Both the position numbers and the translations under genes were made by a program. Under the pieces are notes generated by a model. The model was not told the DNA's origin. It saw only the letters and a list, made by a program, of their open reading frames with translations, and made no database searches. Shown in pieces: positions 19,841-29,748 of a DNA stretch of 64,000 nt. Position 1 is the first letter of the stretch. Each line of letters begins with the position of its first letter. Origin of the DNA: JABURQ01 sp029243145 (GTDB lineage Bacteria > Planctomycetota > Planctomycetia > Planctomycetales > Planctomycetaceae); assembly GCA_965660145.1 (NCBI GenBank), contig CBFHYX010000008.1, positions 173,147-237,146 on the forward strand. Reading direction: 5' to 3'.

Positions 19841-20521
19841 TCACCGGGCCTTCCAAATTTTGACATCATCGTACAAGACACCCGGACCGGTGACGGTGAA
19901 ATGTACGCTCTGTTTGGTCTCGTGGGCTAAGCCGGGGGATTGCAGATAGCCAACCGCGACTCCATCAAAGCTGACCCGCATACGGTCCTCAACAATTTCG
20001 ATGACGACATCGTGCCATTGGCCCGGCTCAACTTTCGTGTTCGCAACGAATCCACGGCCTTCTAACAGCTTAATGGACGCCGTATTTTGTGCAGGATCGC
20101 GTCGCATCTTGAAGATATCATTTCGCATGATGCCTTCTTTGTCGTCGCCAAGTCGAATTTGGGTTGGTGCAAAAGCGACGCGCACGATGTGTCCTGCGTG
20201 TGATCCTTTGTGATTCTTGTCGTCGAAAACGACGTTGAATTGTTTCGAGCCGTCGAGCTTGAATTTGAATTCGACGATAACATTTTTCATCGGTCGATAG
20301 ACGCGACCAACGGCTCCATGATCGTCTTTGGCCTGCTCTCCTTTGAGCACGCCATCCTTCACGGTAAAAGCAGGAATGATTGTTTTCCATTCTCCAAGAT
20401 CTTCGCGTTCAAAATCGTCAGAGAAGATCATCTCCCCTTTTTGAGCAAGTGGTTTGTCGGGAATTTCAGCAGCCAGACATAACGTGGGGACGAAAATCAT
20501 TAGTCGGAAAAAGTGTTTCAT
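19841..20521 (-). CDS. Secreted 3-keto-disaccharide hydrolase-like (DUF1080-type) protein
   Basis: Short exported concanavalin-like beta-sandwich protein. The frame is open to 20665; the ATG at 20521 (MKHFFRLMIFVPTLCLAAE) begins a signal peptide and leaves 226 residues. Features matching the DUF1080-like group are MIFSDDFEREDLGEWK, the strand IVEFKFKLDGSKQFNVVF, GQWHDVVIEIVEDRMRVSFDG and the C-terminal VHFTVTGPGVLYDDVKIWKA. Function is probably glycan binding or hydrolysis outside the cytoplasm; no catalytic residue can be assigned with confidence. It is divergent from the giant ceramidase/dehydrogenase fusion gene. Confidence 0.68.
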   Translation of the reverse strand: MKHFFRLMIFVPTLCLAAEIPDKPLAQKGEMIFSDDFEREDLGEWKTIIPAFTVKDGVLKGEQAKDDHGAVGRVYRPMKNVIVEFKFKLDGSKQFNVVFDDKNHKGSHAGHIVRVAFAPTQIRLGDDKEGIMRNDIFKMRRDPAQNTASIKLLEGRGFVANTKVEPGQWHDVVIEIVEDRMRVSFDGVAVGYLQSPGLAHETKQSVHFTVTGPGVLYDDVKIWKAR

Positions 20522-20734
20522 GGGCGACTTTCCAAGGAGGTTTCTGAGTCTCAGGATTATCGACGGACAACGCCCGAAATACAACTGGCGACATGATTCT
20601 TCCCAGAGATCGCGATTGGAAAATCTCTGTCTTGTTGGAAACTCGCTCTTCGCATTTCGATCCATGGCGAGTTACGATAGATCCACGCCCGCAGTCGCGC
20701 TTCCAACCTGATCCATACTTTCTCCAGGTGACGC

Positions 20735-23700
20735 ATGTTTCGACTCTCTTTTTCAGCTTTACTGATTGCCGCTTTCCTGCTCCCGGAAATTCTTTGCGCC
20801 GACGAGCAGCCGCTCGTCCCGATCGGAGCTGCGAAAGTTGATATCACTCCTCCTTATCCGATCCGTCTGACCGGTTATGGCAGTCGCCCGGTGGAAGCGG
20901 AAGGGGTCGAACAAAAACTCCAAGCGCGTGCCCTGGCCATCGGATCCGACGACGATGGACCAACCGTGATTGTGACTGTCGAACTCCTCGGCATCACGCC
21001 CGAATTGCGGTCGGCGGCACTGGCGCGGATCAACATGCAATATGCCGTCTCGAATGACAAGTTCGTTTTGTGTGCGACGCATACTCATAACGGTCCCTGC
21101 GTGAACGGCGTTTGTCCGCTCATCTTGGGAGATACCATCCGCGAACCGGAACAGGAACGGATCGACGATTACACCACGCGACTCGTCGATTTGATCACTT
21201 CGGCCGCCAATCAAGCTCTCAAGTCTCGCCAACCGGGACGATTGTTTCATGCGGAAGGTGAGGTCGGTTTCGCCATCAACCGACGGACGATCAAAGACGG
21301 CACCTGGACTGGTTTCGGCGTTAATCCGAATGGCCCCGTCGATCATCGCCTGCCGATTCTGGTGGCCAAAGATAAGTCGGGCAAGCCGCTCGCGATCTGG
21401 TCGAACTATGCCTGTCACTGCACCACGTTGGGGCCATCATTTAATAAGATCTGCGGCGATTGGGCCGGCTATGCGTCGGCCAATTTGGAAAGCGATTACG
21501 AGAGTGCGATTGCTCTCGTCTCCATCGGAGCGGGAGCCGACGCCAATCCCGAACCGCGCGGGAGTGACGATCAACTTTCTTACGCACAAAAACATGGAGA
21601 AGCTTTCCGCAAGGAAGTGAACCGATTGCTGACATCAGAACTCAAACCCCTTTCCTCTGAGATCGACGCGACATTTAAGACCGTTAAGCTTCCCTTCAAA
21701 AACGCGCGCACGATTGAAGAGTGGCAAGCATACGCCAAACAACCGGGACAACGTGGCGTCTACGGTCGCTACTTTCTCGACAAGCTGAAACAAAACGGCG
21801 CGCTGCCGACAACTCTTGATTATCCCATTTCGTCGCTCACCTTCGGAGACGATCTGGCAATGATATTTCTGGGAGGTGAAGTGGTCTGTGATTACTCACT
21901 CACGATGTACAAGAAGTTTGCTGGCGACCGACTCTGGGTGACGGCTTACGCCAACGATGTTCCTTGTTACATCCCTTCCCGACGCATTCTCGATGAGCAA
22001 GGTTATGAAGCCGACTATTCGATGATCTATTACCGTCAACCGAATCAGCTCAGCCCAGCCGTTGAAGAAATCATTCTCGATACCGTCCAATCAATTTTAC
22101 CACCCAAATTTTATACGGCTGAACTGCAACAAAATTTCCCACCTCCCAAATCTCCCGCAGAGGCGGTCAATTCGTTTCAACTTCCCCCAGGTTTGAAGCT
22201 GAAACTCGTTGCTGCTGAGCCGCTGGTCATGGATCCGGTTGCTTTCGATTGGGGCATGGATGGCTCGTTGTGGGTTGTCGAAATGGCCGATTACCCCTCT
22301 GGTCTCGATGGAGAAGGTAAGCCGGGTGGCAAAGTCAAAGTCCTCCGCGATACCGACGGCGATGGCAAATACGATACATCGACGGTCTTTCTCGATAACC
22401 TGCCGTTTCCCACAGGCGTCAAAGTTTATCAGGACCAGATTCTGATCACGGCCGCTCCCAATATTCTTTCGGCAAGAGACCTGAACGGGGATGATGTCGC
22501 CGACGAAACGAACATTCTTTATGCAGGTTTTGGAGAAGGGAACCAGCAACACCGCGTCAACGGCCTCCGCTGGGGACTCGACAACTGGCTTTATGTCGGT
22601 AACGGCGATAGTGGTGGTGAAATTAAATCGAACAAGACGGGCGAAAGCGTCAACGTCCGTCGCCGCGATTTACGCATCCGTCCCAATACCGGAGAACTCG
22701 AAGCAATCTCGGGCAACACACAGTTCGGCATCAACCGCGATAATTACGGCAACTGGTTCGGCGGCAACAACAGTAACCCGATGTGGCATTACGTCCTCGA
22801 TCAACGATACCTGCTACGCAATCCTTACGTTGTCTTTCCCGATGCAAAAGTGATGGTTTCGGATCAACCGGGAGCTGCGGCCGTTTATCCCATCAGTCGC
22901 ACACTCGGTCGCTTCAATGATTTCGACCGGACCAATCGCTTCACTTCCGCTTGTAGTCCCATCATTTACCGCGACAGTGATCTGGGAGAGCAATATGCGG
23001 GCAACTCCTTTGTCTGCGAGCCGGTCCATAATCTCGTGCATCGCGAAGTGATGCGACGTGAGGGTGTCACCTTTCGCAGCTCCCGCGCTCCCGAAGAACA
23101 GAAGAGCGAATTCTTAGCCTCGACCGATAACTGGTCACGACCCGCCATGATCCGTACCGCCCCCGATGGCACATTGTGGGTGGCCGACATGTACCGTTTC
23201 GTGATCGAACATCCCAAATGGATCCCCGAGCATCAAGAACGTCAACTCAATGTCCGCGCGGGTAGCGATAAAGGCCGTATCTATCGCATCGTCCCCGAGG
23301 ACGGTCCGCGACCAATCCCCAATCTCGACAAACTCTCGCAAACAGAAGTTGTCGATCTCCTGGAATCGACGAACGGCACACTCCGCGATATGGCGAGTCA
23401 GTGGTTAATCTGGAACGGCGACGCAAAAATCATTCTTCCCAAGCTCAAAAGCCTGCTCCTGAAGTCATCCAACACGCTCGCTCGAATCCATGCACTCAGC
23501 GTACTCGATAGTCATTCCACAAAATCTTTGACACCGGGAGATCTCGAACAAGTTTTGAAGTCCAGTGATCCACTCGTTGTTTCGCATGCCGTCAGTGTTT
23601 CTGAGAAATTTGTCAACGACCACCCACAACTCGGAAAACTCTGGTTGTCACTCATCGAATTCGACGACCCGCAACTGCTCATGCAACTCGCCTATTCGCT

Positions 23701-25381
23701 GGGAGAATGGGAATCTCTGCTGGCCGGGCCAGCACTCGGCAGACTTCTAGTCAAAGCGCAAGGTGATCCCTATTTGACAGCCGCCGCCATCAGTTCGCTC
23801 AACGAAATAAATCTTTCCTCGGCGACGAAAACCATCTTGGAGACTGAAGCCGCACAGAATCTTGCGATTGTCACGCCGTTATTAAAAACAGCTCTCGGCT
23901 TAAAGCAATCTCAACCGGCGACCAAAATCCTGCTCGCCAATGCCTCTCTGAATAATCTCGGTCATTGGTCACAATTGCTGGCGAGTGTCGGCAATCAACG
24001 AAATATGCTCGAATCCATTGCTGGAGAAGATGAAGCCCTGCAATCGGCTATTGACGACATCAATCAGCGGGCTCTCGATCTCGCGTTCGATGATTCAGCC
24101 GATCTCGACCAACGTGCCATTGCCATCGCGTATCTCGGCAATTCTTTGGGAGTCGATCAGCGGACGATTGAGCGATTGGCAGAACTGATTCAACCGGGCT
24201 CACCTTTGCCACTGCAAACAGCGGCGTTAGAAATTCTCAGTCACAGAGCCGATGAAACCGTCTATGAAAAATTATTGGCCGATTGGGAATCGCTCACGCC
24301 AACACTCAAAACGACTTTGCTGTCAAAACTGATGCAGCGGGATACCGGATTGAAGCTTCTATTGACCGCCGTCAAGAATAACACCGTTGCCGCCACCGAA
24401 ATTTCGCCCGCTAATCAACAACGATTCCTGCAACATGCCGACGAATCGTTCCGCAAACAGGCAGAAAACGTGTTCGGTCAGTCAACGTCCCGAGCCGAGG
24501 TTCTGACCTCTCTCAAGGGAGCGCTCACAATTTACGGAGACGCCGAAGCCGGTCGGCCCTTATTCAAGAAGCATTGTTCGCAGTGCCACCAAATCAACAA
24601 GGAAGGTTTTGAGGTTGGTCCCGATTTGACGGCCATCACCAATCGCTCGCCCGCAGCACTTTTTGTGTCGATTCTCGATCCAAACGCGGCCGTCGAAGAC
24701 AAGTTTCTCCAATACGTCGCAGTGACCGCAGCCGGCTTCACCCACACGGGGCGATTGGTGAGCGAATCAGCGAATTCGATTGTGCTCGAAGCTGCTGAGA
24801 AAAAACGGGCCGAAGTTTTGTACGCCGATCTGGAAATCCTCCGTTCGACGGGCAAATCATTGATGCCAGAAGGACTCGAAAAAGAACTCAACGAACGGCA
24901 ACTCGCCGACCTCATTGCCTACGTCTCGGAACTCGGTCCAGACGCCAAAACGTTTCCCGGTTTGTCACCACAACGGATCAAACAGAATTCCTCACGGATC
25001 GCATTATCGGCATCGGCCGCGTATCTGTTTGGTCCGAGTATCAGTTACTCTGGCAAATACGATAACCTAGAAACTTGGAGCCGACCCGAAGACCGGGCTG
25101 TCTGGAAACTCGAAGTGACCGAGCCGGGGAAATATCAAATCCTCATCGATTATTCCTGCGATCCGGTACATGCCGGCAACCGCTTTCGCATCACGATTGA
25201 TCGCGAGAATCTCGATCAGCAGGTGAATGAGACATCATCGTGGGACGAATTCGAGATCCACGAACTTGGCACAGTTTCGCTCGACGCCGGCCCGACCCGC
25301 CTCATGTTGCAAAGCCTCGGCCCCGTCCACCGAGACTCGTTATTCAAACTGCGCTCGGTGTCGTTGGTGAAGGTGGAGTAG
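20735..25381 (+). CDS. Ceramidase-N-terminal-domain / PVC-type dehydrogenase / HEAT / cytochrome c fusion protein
   Basis: 1548-residue exported fusion. After a signal peptide, residues about 25-450 match the neutral/alkaline non-lysosomal ceramidase N-terminal domain, with likely zinc ligands in CATHTHNGPCVNG and NYACHCTTLG. Residues about 460-840 form a PVC-type membrane-bound dehydrogenase beta-propeller (GLKLKLVAAEPLVMDP, WGMDGSLWVVEMADYP, RDTDGDGKYD, RVNGLRWGLDNWLYVGNGD). About 850-1240 is a HEAT-repeat-like helical region. A haem c site CSQCH is at residues 1281-1285, in the PVC-type cytochrome segment GDAEAGRPLFKKHCSQCHQ. The last 130 residues look like a beta-sandwich, possibly carbohydrate-binding. 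No frameshift is seen. It may oxidise a sugar or lipid released by its own N-terminal domain; this is inference. Confidence 0.85.
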   Translation: MFRLSFSALLIAAFLLPEILCADEQPLVPIGAAKVDITPPYPIRLTGYGSRPVEAEGVEQKLQARALAIGSDDDGPTVIVTVELLGITPELRSAALARINMQYAVSNDKFVLCATHTHNGPCVNGVCPLILGDTIREPEQERIDDYTTRLVDLITSAANQALKSRQPGRLFHAEGEVGFAINRRTIKDGTWTGFGVNPNGPVDHRLPILVAKDKSGKPLAIWSNYACHCTTLGPSFNKICGDWAGYASANLESDYESAIALVSIGAGADANPEPRGSDDQLSYAQKHGEAFRKEVNRLLTSELKPLSSEIDATFKTVKLPFKNARTIEEWQAYAKQPGQRGVYGRYFLDKLKQNGALPTTLDYPISSLTFGDDLAMIFLGGEVVCDYSLTMYKKFAGDRLWVTAYANDVPCYIPSRRILDEQGYEADYSMIYYRQPNQLSPAVEEIILDTVQSILPPKFYTAELQQNFPPPKSPAEAVNSFQLPPGLKLKLVAAEPLVMDPVAFDWGMDGSLWVVEMADYPSGLDGEGKPGGKVKVLRDTDGDGKYDTSTVFLDNLPFPTGVKVYQDQILITAAPNILSARDLNGDDVADETNILYAGFGEGNQQHRVNGLRWGLDNWLYVGNGDSGGEIKSNKTGESVNVRRRDLRIRPNTGELEAISGNTQFGINRDNYGNWFGGNNSNPMWHYVLDQRYLLRNPYVVFPDAKVMVSDQPGAAAVYPISRTLGRFNDFDRTNRFTSACSPIIYRDSDLGEQYAGNSFVCEPVHNLVHREVMRREGVTFRSSRAPEEQKSEFLASTDNWSRPAMIRTAPDGTLWVADMYRFVIEHPKWIPEHQERQLNVRAGSDKGRIYRIVPEDGPRPIPNLDKLSQTEVVDLLESTNGTLRDMASQWLIWNGDAKIILPKLKSLLLKSSNTLARIHALSVLDSHSTKSLTPGDLEQVLKSSDPLVVSHAVSVSEKFVNDHPQLGKLWLSLIEFDDPQLLMQLAYSLGEWESLLAGPALGRLLVKAQGDPYLTAAAISSLNEINLSSATKTILETEAAQNLAIVTPLLKTALGLKQSQPATKILLANASLNNLGHWSQLLASVGNQRNMLESIAGEDEALQSAIDDINQRALDLAFDDSADLDQRAIAIAYLGNSLGVDQRTIERLAELIQPGSPLPLQTAALEILSHRADETVYEKLLADWESLTPTLKTTLLSKLMQRDTGLKLLLTAVKNNTVAATEISPANQQRFLQHADESFRKQAENVFGQSTSRAEVLTSLKGALTIYGDAEAGRPLFKKHCSQCHQINKEGFEVGPDLTAITNRSPAALFVSILDPNAAVEDKFLQYVAVTAAGFTHTGRLVSESANSIVLEAAEKKRAEVLYADLEILRSTGKSLMPEGLEKELNERQLADLIAYVSELGPDAKTFPGLSPQRIKQNSSRIALSASAAYLFGPSISYSGKYDNLETWSRPEDRAVWKLEVTEPGKYQILIDYSCDPVHAGNRFRITIDRENLDQQVNETSSWDEFEIHELGTVSLDAGPTRLMLQSLGPVHRDSLFKLRSVSLVKVE

Positions 25382-25435
25382 TCTTGATATGACTTTGACA
25401 AGGTCAAATCCTGCAATACAAAAGGTATCTCGTAA

Positions 25436-26461
25436 ATGTTGCGAATAAATCTCAGAAGCAAATCACTCGTCCTGAAGTATTCAGCGATAGCCCTTCTATT
25501 GAGCACAGTCGCCAATGCCGAGGATGTGCAAATTGGTAGAGTCAGAGATCTCGTTCAAGAGAACGAGACTCTATACGAGAGTATCGAGTTCAATGGACGA
25601 TATGAGTATTTGGCAGGACCAAACTCAGGTCATGGTGGGCTTTCAAAAGAAAACACAAAGACTACCAAGTCCAGCACTTCTAAGTTACATCATGTAAGCT
25701 CCGGAAAGATGTACAGAATCGATCAGGAATACCAGTCGGTCATGAAAGAGGGAGGAGAAACATACAGCTATCGCCGTACCAAAATGTATGATGGGTCGCA
25801 AACGCGAATGCTTAAAGAAACGGAATATGCCAACGTGATCAAAGGATACTCCGGCGATAGTAACTACATATACCCACACATGACTCTGATGCGAGGGCCG
25901 TTCTACTATATGCGGCTGTCAACTCTCCTCTCAGGCTCGGAGGTTCTTAGTGACGCCAGCGATGCCAATTGGGATGACAGTATCTCTGTTGAATACTCAG
26001 TGAATCCTGACGAAGTTGTGTACAAGGGACTGCCGTGTGTTCGATTATCGATATTTATGTCTAATCGTTCAAAGCCGGCGATGATTCGAAATGTGTGGCT
26101 TGCTAAAGAAAGAAATTATATCCCCTGCAAATACGAAGCGTTTTATCTCAAGATATCGAAAGACACCCCGGTCGAAATTGGCACTGTCGACGAGTGGATT
26201 GAATTAGAACCGGGCATCTGGTTCCCAAAAACGACATCAGTCACGGCTTATAGTCCATTCCTGCTGACATCAAACGGTGACAAGAAAGTCCAATGGACTA
26301 AGCGATACAGCTTCGAAGATATTTCGCTTTCCCCAAAGTATCCAAAGTCATATTTTCAGGACATGCAGATCCCTGACGGGCTTCCGATTCACGAGATTGA
26401 TAAGGGGCAGATTATTCAATCCTACCGGAAGAATTCACTCGATGACCCAGACAGAAAATAA
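25436..26461 (+). CDS. Secreted planctomycete hypothetical protein
   Basis: 341 residues with an N-terminal signal sequence (LVLKYSAIALLLSTVANA). I do not recognise a named domain. The mature part is rich in Tyr, Ser and charged residues, with aromatic beta-type segments such as GTVDEWIELEPGIWFPKT and PKSYFQDMQIPDGL near the C-terminus. It resembles secreted planctomycete proteins in which an outer-membrane-lipoprotein-like beta fold is suspected. It begins 54 bp after the fusion gene and may be co-transcribed. Codon use looks less biased and more A/T-rich than in the gene before it, which could mean later acquisition. Confidence 0.7.
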   Translation: MLRINLRSKSLVLKYSAIALLLSTVANAEDVQIGRVRDLVQENETLYESIEFNGRYEYLAGPNSGHGGLSKENTKTTKSSTSKLHHVSSGKMYRIDQEYQSVMKEGGETYSYRRTKMYDGSQTRMLKETEYANVIKGYSGDSNYIYPHMTLMRGPFYYMRLSTLLSGSEVLSDASDANWDDSISVEYSVNPDEVVYKGLPCVRLSIFMSNRSKPAMIRNVWLAKERNYIPCKYEAFYLKISKDTPVEIGTVDEWIELEPGIWFPKTTSVTAYSPFLLTSNGDKKVQWTKRYSFEDISLSPKYPKSYFQDMQIPDGLPIHEIDKGQIIQSYRKNSLDDPDRK

Positions 26462-26774
26462 GATTATTCATTCATACTGCCGAATAGATCACCAGTTGGC
26501 ACACCAATAAATCAGCGTGATCTGCAGGTATTAAAGGATCTTCAAAGCTGGGTGCCATGAACTCGCCGTGGGCATGTGCATGTCTCTCCAAGCAAACAGG
26601 TTCTCACTCAGGTGAGTTCCAAAACCAGCATCTTTTGGTCTCCTCCAACGTTCGCAAGAAATTGATAGAACTCTGGCTCTCAGCATGCTAATCTGACGTG
26701 ATTGCTCGGATGATGATCGTGTCAGAATGCTGATCGGAAAATTTCAAAATCCTGAAGCGGGATGATTGGCGAAA
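26462..26774. other. Intergenic stretch with a REP-like palindromic unit
   Basis: No convincing gene. At about 26554-26590 it contains a tgccatg...gggcatg palindromic unit that closely resembles one at 29400-29442. At about 26600-26625 there is a small hairpin-forming ctcactcaggtgag. Nothing else is evident. Confidence 0.5.
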
Positions 26775-27524
26775 ATGAATGCACTCACAGCGGAACTGAT
26801 TGGGACGGCCCTCTTGATTCTCTTTGGAAACGGAGTTGTAGCGAACGTCGTTTTAGCGAGAACAAAGGGAGCCGACTCGGGTTGGATCGTGATCAGTGCT
26901 GGCTGGGGAATTGGAGTATTCATCGGAGCGTTTTGTGCCGCCGATTTCAGTGGAGCACACCTCAACCCTGCTGTGACTGTCGCAATGGTCATTGCTTCGA
27001 AGCTCACAATGAGTGAAGCGATTGGATACATCCTCGCCCAATTCCTCGGAGCGATCCTTGGTGCCGCCTTGGTTTATTGTTTTTATCGCGAACATTTTAA
27101 AGCCACCGATAATGCAGATGCCAAACTTGCCTGCTTTTGTACGTCTCCCGCGATACGCAACTTGCCTCAAGCGTTTTTCTGTGAAGTGGTGGGAACCTTT
27201 GCACTCATTCTCCCTATTTTCCTGATGGCGGTCCCCAGCTTGATTCAAGGCGCGGAGCCCGTTGAGAGCGATCCACGATTAGGTTTAGGAGCATTGGGGC
27301 TATTGCCTGTGGGAATGCTCGTCTTCGGAATTGGACTTTCGCTCGGTGGAACAACGGGGTACGCAATCAATCCTGCTCGGGATCTTGGACCACGACTCGT
27401 CCACGCATTGCTGCCCATGAAAGAGAAACGGGACAGTGACTGGAGCTACGCTTGGGTTCCCGTTGTTGGTCCGCTCGTCGGTGGGGCGCTTGCCGCTGGT
27501 GTTTACTTAATCATCATGGGATAG
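26775..27524 (+). CDS. glpF: MIP family channel (aquaporin/glycerol facilitator)
   Basis: Six-helix membrane channel for glycerol, water or similar small solutes. Both pore signature boxes are intact: HLNPAVTVAM after helix 2 and GYAINPARDLGPR after helix 5. The aspartate following the second NPAR box is characteristic of aquaglyceroporins and favours glycerol over strict water selectivity. A TTG at 26766 is in frame, but the ATG at 26775 (MNALTAELIGTALLILFG) is the natural start, giving 249 residues. No glycerol kinase lies next to it. It converges with the DUF1501 gene, and the stops are 11 bp apart. Confidence 0.88.
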   Translation: MNALTAELIGTALLILFGNGVVANVVLARTKGADSGWIVISAGWGIGVFIGAFCAADFSGAHLNPAVTVAMVIASKLTMSEAIGYILAQFLGAILGAALVYCFYREHFKATDNADAKLACFCTSPAIRNLPQAFFCEVVGTFALILPIFLMAVPSLIQGAEPVESDPRLGLGALGLLPVGMLVFGIGLSLGGTTGYAINPARDLGPRLVHALLPMKEKRDSDWSYAWVPVVGPLVGGALAAGVYLIIMG

Positions 27525-27535
27525 AGATTCCTCGC

Positions 27536-28930
27536 TCAAGTGAGTTCCGAAATCGGATTGCCTTTGGAAAAGATCGGATTCCGGCGACCGGCGAAGTTTT
27601 TCAGGGCAAGTTGGACAGGGTCATACCCGAGATGATGAAAGATCGTCATCAGAAAATCGTATGGTGTCACACGGCGGGAGATGGGGTCTTCTCCGCGTGC
27701 ATCGGTCGCACCAATGATCTGGCCGGTTTCGATGCCGCCCCCAGAAAACAACATCGTATTGGCACGCGGCCAGTGATCTCGCCCCGGTTGGACGGTCCCC
27801 TTGGCGGCACTCGCCACCCCTCCTCCACTACTGGCGACATTGGAAATGCGCGGCGTGCGTCCGAATTCGCCCGTCACCACGACCATCACACGCTTATCGA
27901 GTCCGCGGTCGTAAAGGTCTTCAATCAAAGCAGAAATCGCCTGATCGTAAAATGGAGCACGGTGAGCATTGGCATCAAAAACGTGATGGTTGACGGCGTG
28001 GTCGTCCCAGTTCGCCACACGACCACATAACGGTCCATCGAATTCTGTGGTCACAATGTCCACACCGGCTTCCACGAGTCGCCGAGCCATCAGGCATTGT
28101 TGACCCCAAGAGTTTCGTCCATAGCGATCGCGAAGTTTGTCTTCCTCTTGGGTCAGATCAAACGCGCGGGCAGCTTCCGGGCTGGAGAGGAGTCGGAGTG
28201 CCTGCGACTCAAAATTATCGAACGCGCGCATCAGTCCGGTTTGATCGATATCCCGACGCATGAGATCGATCTTGCTTCTCAATTCGGTCCGCTCCTCAAT
28301 CCGTCGTTGCGTTTTCTCGTCCTTGAAACCAATATTCGGCACAGAGAAGTCCGGCGTGTCGGGATTACCGATGATCTTGAAGGGTTCGTAAGATGGTCCC
28401 AGATAAGTGGGGCCGGCAATCTGAAACGAGTCGTAGCGATCCACGGGATTGATGGTGACGTAGTTGGGAAATTGCTGAGTCGGTTTGTGTCGCAAGTAAC
28501 TGGCTATCGACATCCAGTCGGGGTAGGTCGGAATCGGTTTGTCGGTGGATGCCGGGTCTCCCCCCAGCACTCGCAAGGAACCCGCCGGATGACCACCCGC
28601 ATCGTGAGCAACCGAACGTAGCAATGCGAACCGGTCGGCACACTGTGACAATCGCGGATACAGTTCCGTAATCTGGATGCCGGGGACATTCGTATCGATG
28701 GGATTAAACGGTCCTCGATAATCGGTGGTCGCCAGCGGCTTCATATCGAAGGTATCGAGATGGCTTTGCCCACCACGCAACCAGACCAGAATGATCGCCG
28801 TGTCCGATTTTTTCGCCGTTGCGGCTGCTTCGGCCCGCGCTCGATATAAACCGGGGAGAGTCAAACCGGTAAAGCCCACGAGCCCGGTTCTGAGCAACTC
28901 TCTGCGATTGGGATGTCGGGAGTTTTTCAT
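27536..28930 (-). CDS. DUF1501 domain protein with Tat signal
   Basis: 464-residue secreted planctomycete protein of the DUF1501 family (alkaline-phosphatase/sulfatase-like superfamily; activity unproven). The twin-arginine signal is at the N-terminus (NRRELLRTGLVGFTGLTLPG). Family motifs include IILVWLRGGQSHLDTFDMKP, FALLRSVAHDAGGHPAG, VVTGEFGRTPRISN and GRDHWPRANTMLFSGGGI. The usual partner, a DUF1549/DUF1553 cytochrome, is not adjacent, so it stands alone here between an aquaporin gene and a tRNA. Confidence 0.9.
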   Translation of the reverse strand: MKNSRHPNRRELLRTGLVGFTGLTLPGLYRARAEAAATAKKSDTAIILVWLRGGQSHLDTFDMKPLATTDYRGPFNPIDTNVPGIQITELYPRLSQCADRFALLRSVAHDAGGHPAGSLRVLGGDPASTDKPIPTYPDWMSIASYLRHKPTQQFPNYVTINPVDRYDSFQIAGPTYLGPSYEPFKIIGNPDTPDFSVPNIGFKDEKTQRRIEERTELRSKIDLMRRDIDQTGLMRAFDNFESQALRLLSSPEAARAFDLTQEEDKLRDRYGRNSWGQQCLMARRLVEAGVDIVTTEFDGPLCGRVANWDDHAVNHHVFDANAHRAPFYDQAISALIEDLYDRGLDKRVMVVVTGEFGRTPRISNVASSGGGVASAAKGTVQPGRDHWPRANTMLFSGGGIETGQIIGATDARGEDPISRRVTPYDFLMTIFHHLGYDPVQLALKNFAGRRNPIFSKGNPISELT

Positions 28931-29214
28931 TTTGGCTTCAAACTCAATGGTAAAGAGATCGCAGGAATTGTGACTTTATCAATTATTTTAGAAAACAGAT
29001 CAGCAAATAGCGATGTGTAAACCAGTGAATGTCTGCAAAACAACCGGATGAAAGGTACTCCGGTTCTCTTTGTATCGGCAATTGATCGCTCCAGAATGGT
29101 GCTGAAAATTTCGACTCCGGTCGTAATCGGTTCCCCGCCACCAATGGACTTCAAAAACCTGCCGCTTCCGCAGAACCACGTCGGCTGCTAAACTGTCTGG
29201 CTGGTTGAAGATCG

Positions 29215-29287
29215 GCCCTCGTAGCTCAGGGGATAGAGCACAGCTTTCCTAAAGCTGGTGTCGCAGGTTCGAATCCTGCCGGGGGCA
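29215..29287 (+). tRNA. tRNA-Arg (anticodon CCT)
   Basis: 73-nt cloverleaf read by eye. The acceptor arm GCCCTCG pairs with CGGGGGC, the D-arm contains GCTCAGGGGATAGAGC, and the anticodon stem CAGCT/AGCTG encloses loop TTCCTAA (anticodon CCT). The T-arm is GCAGG-TTCGAAT-CCTGC, and the discriminator is A. CCA is not encoded. Decodes AGG. The region downstream carries pseudogene and repeat debris. Confidence 0.95.
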
Positions 29288-29748
29288 TTTTGTGACTCTG
29301 TCTGTGATGTCATGTGAAGTTTCGGCGCAACACACATTCTTCCGCTTTACCTGTGCGATGTCAGAAATTGCCATAATCTTGATCAGAGTGAATCAGACTG
29401 GTGCCATGCCCTCGCTCGCGTGGGCATGTGGCATCCTCCCCATTTACTGATCCATTTGTTCTGAGAGTCCCGGCCAGATGTCAACAATACGTCGAAGACG
29501 GACATCTGGAGGGTTTTTGCACAGAATATGCACAACTCGATGAGATCGCCGCATCTGGGCACCAGTTCGTCCCTTCTCGCCTTGTAAAGCGAATAGGAAA
29601 AACAAGCTCTGAGAGATTCGTAGTCAAGTCTTCGAAGTAACTTTGCAGGGCACCGGTGGCCCAACAAAGATTTGTATGGACAAGCATACGATATTTTTAC
29701 TATTTTTTGTTGGTGTTATTAGAACTTCTCACTACGGAGTCAATCAGG
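29288..29748. other. Gene-poor stretch downstream of tRNA-Arg with a REP-like unit
   Basis: At 29400-29442 there is a palindromic unit (tgccatgccctcgctcgcgt then gggcatg) like that at 26554. A short + frame at 29401-29640 has protein-like composition in its second half (EGFCTEYAQLDEIAASG), but I cannot place it, and it may be a remnant. No full gene is visible. Confidence 0.45.

Noticed and set aside
20875..21635. Long antisense frames opposite the ceramidase fusion
   Set aside because: They mirror the codon structure of the real gene and contain no recognisable domains.
29401..29640. 79-codon plus-strand frame after tRNA-Arg
   Set aside because: The first part is the palindromic repeat and only the second half looks protein-like. 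No start signal and no family recognised, so it is left inside the intergenic entry.
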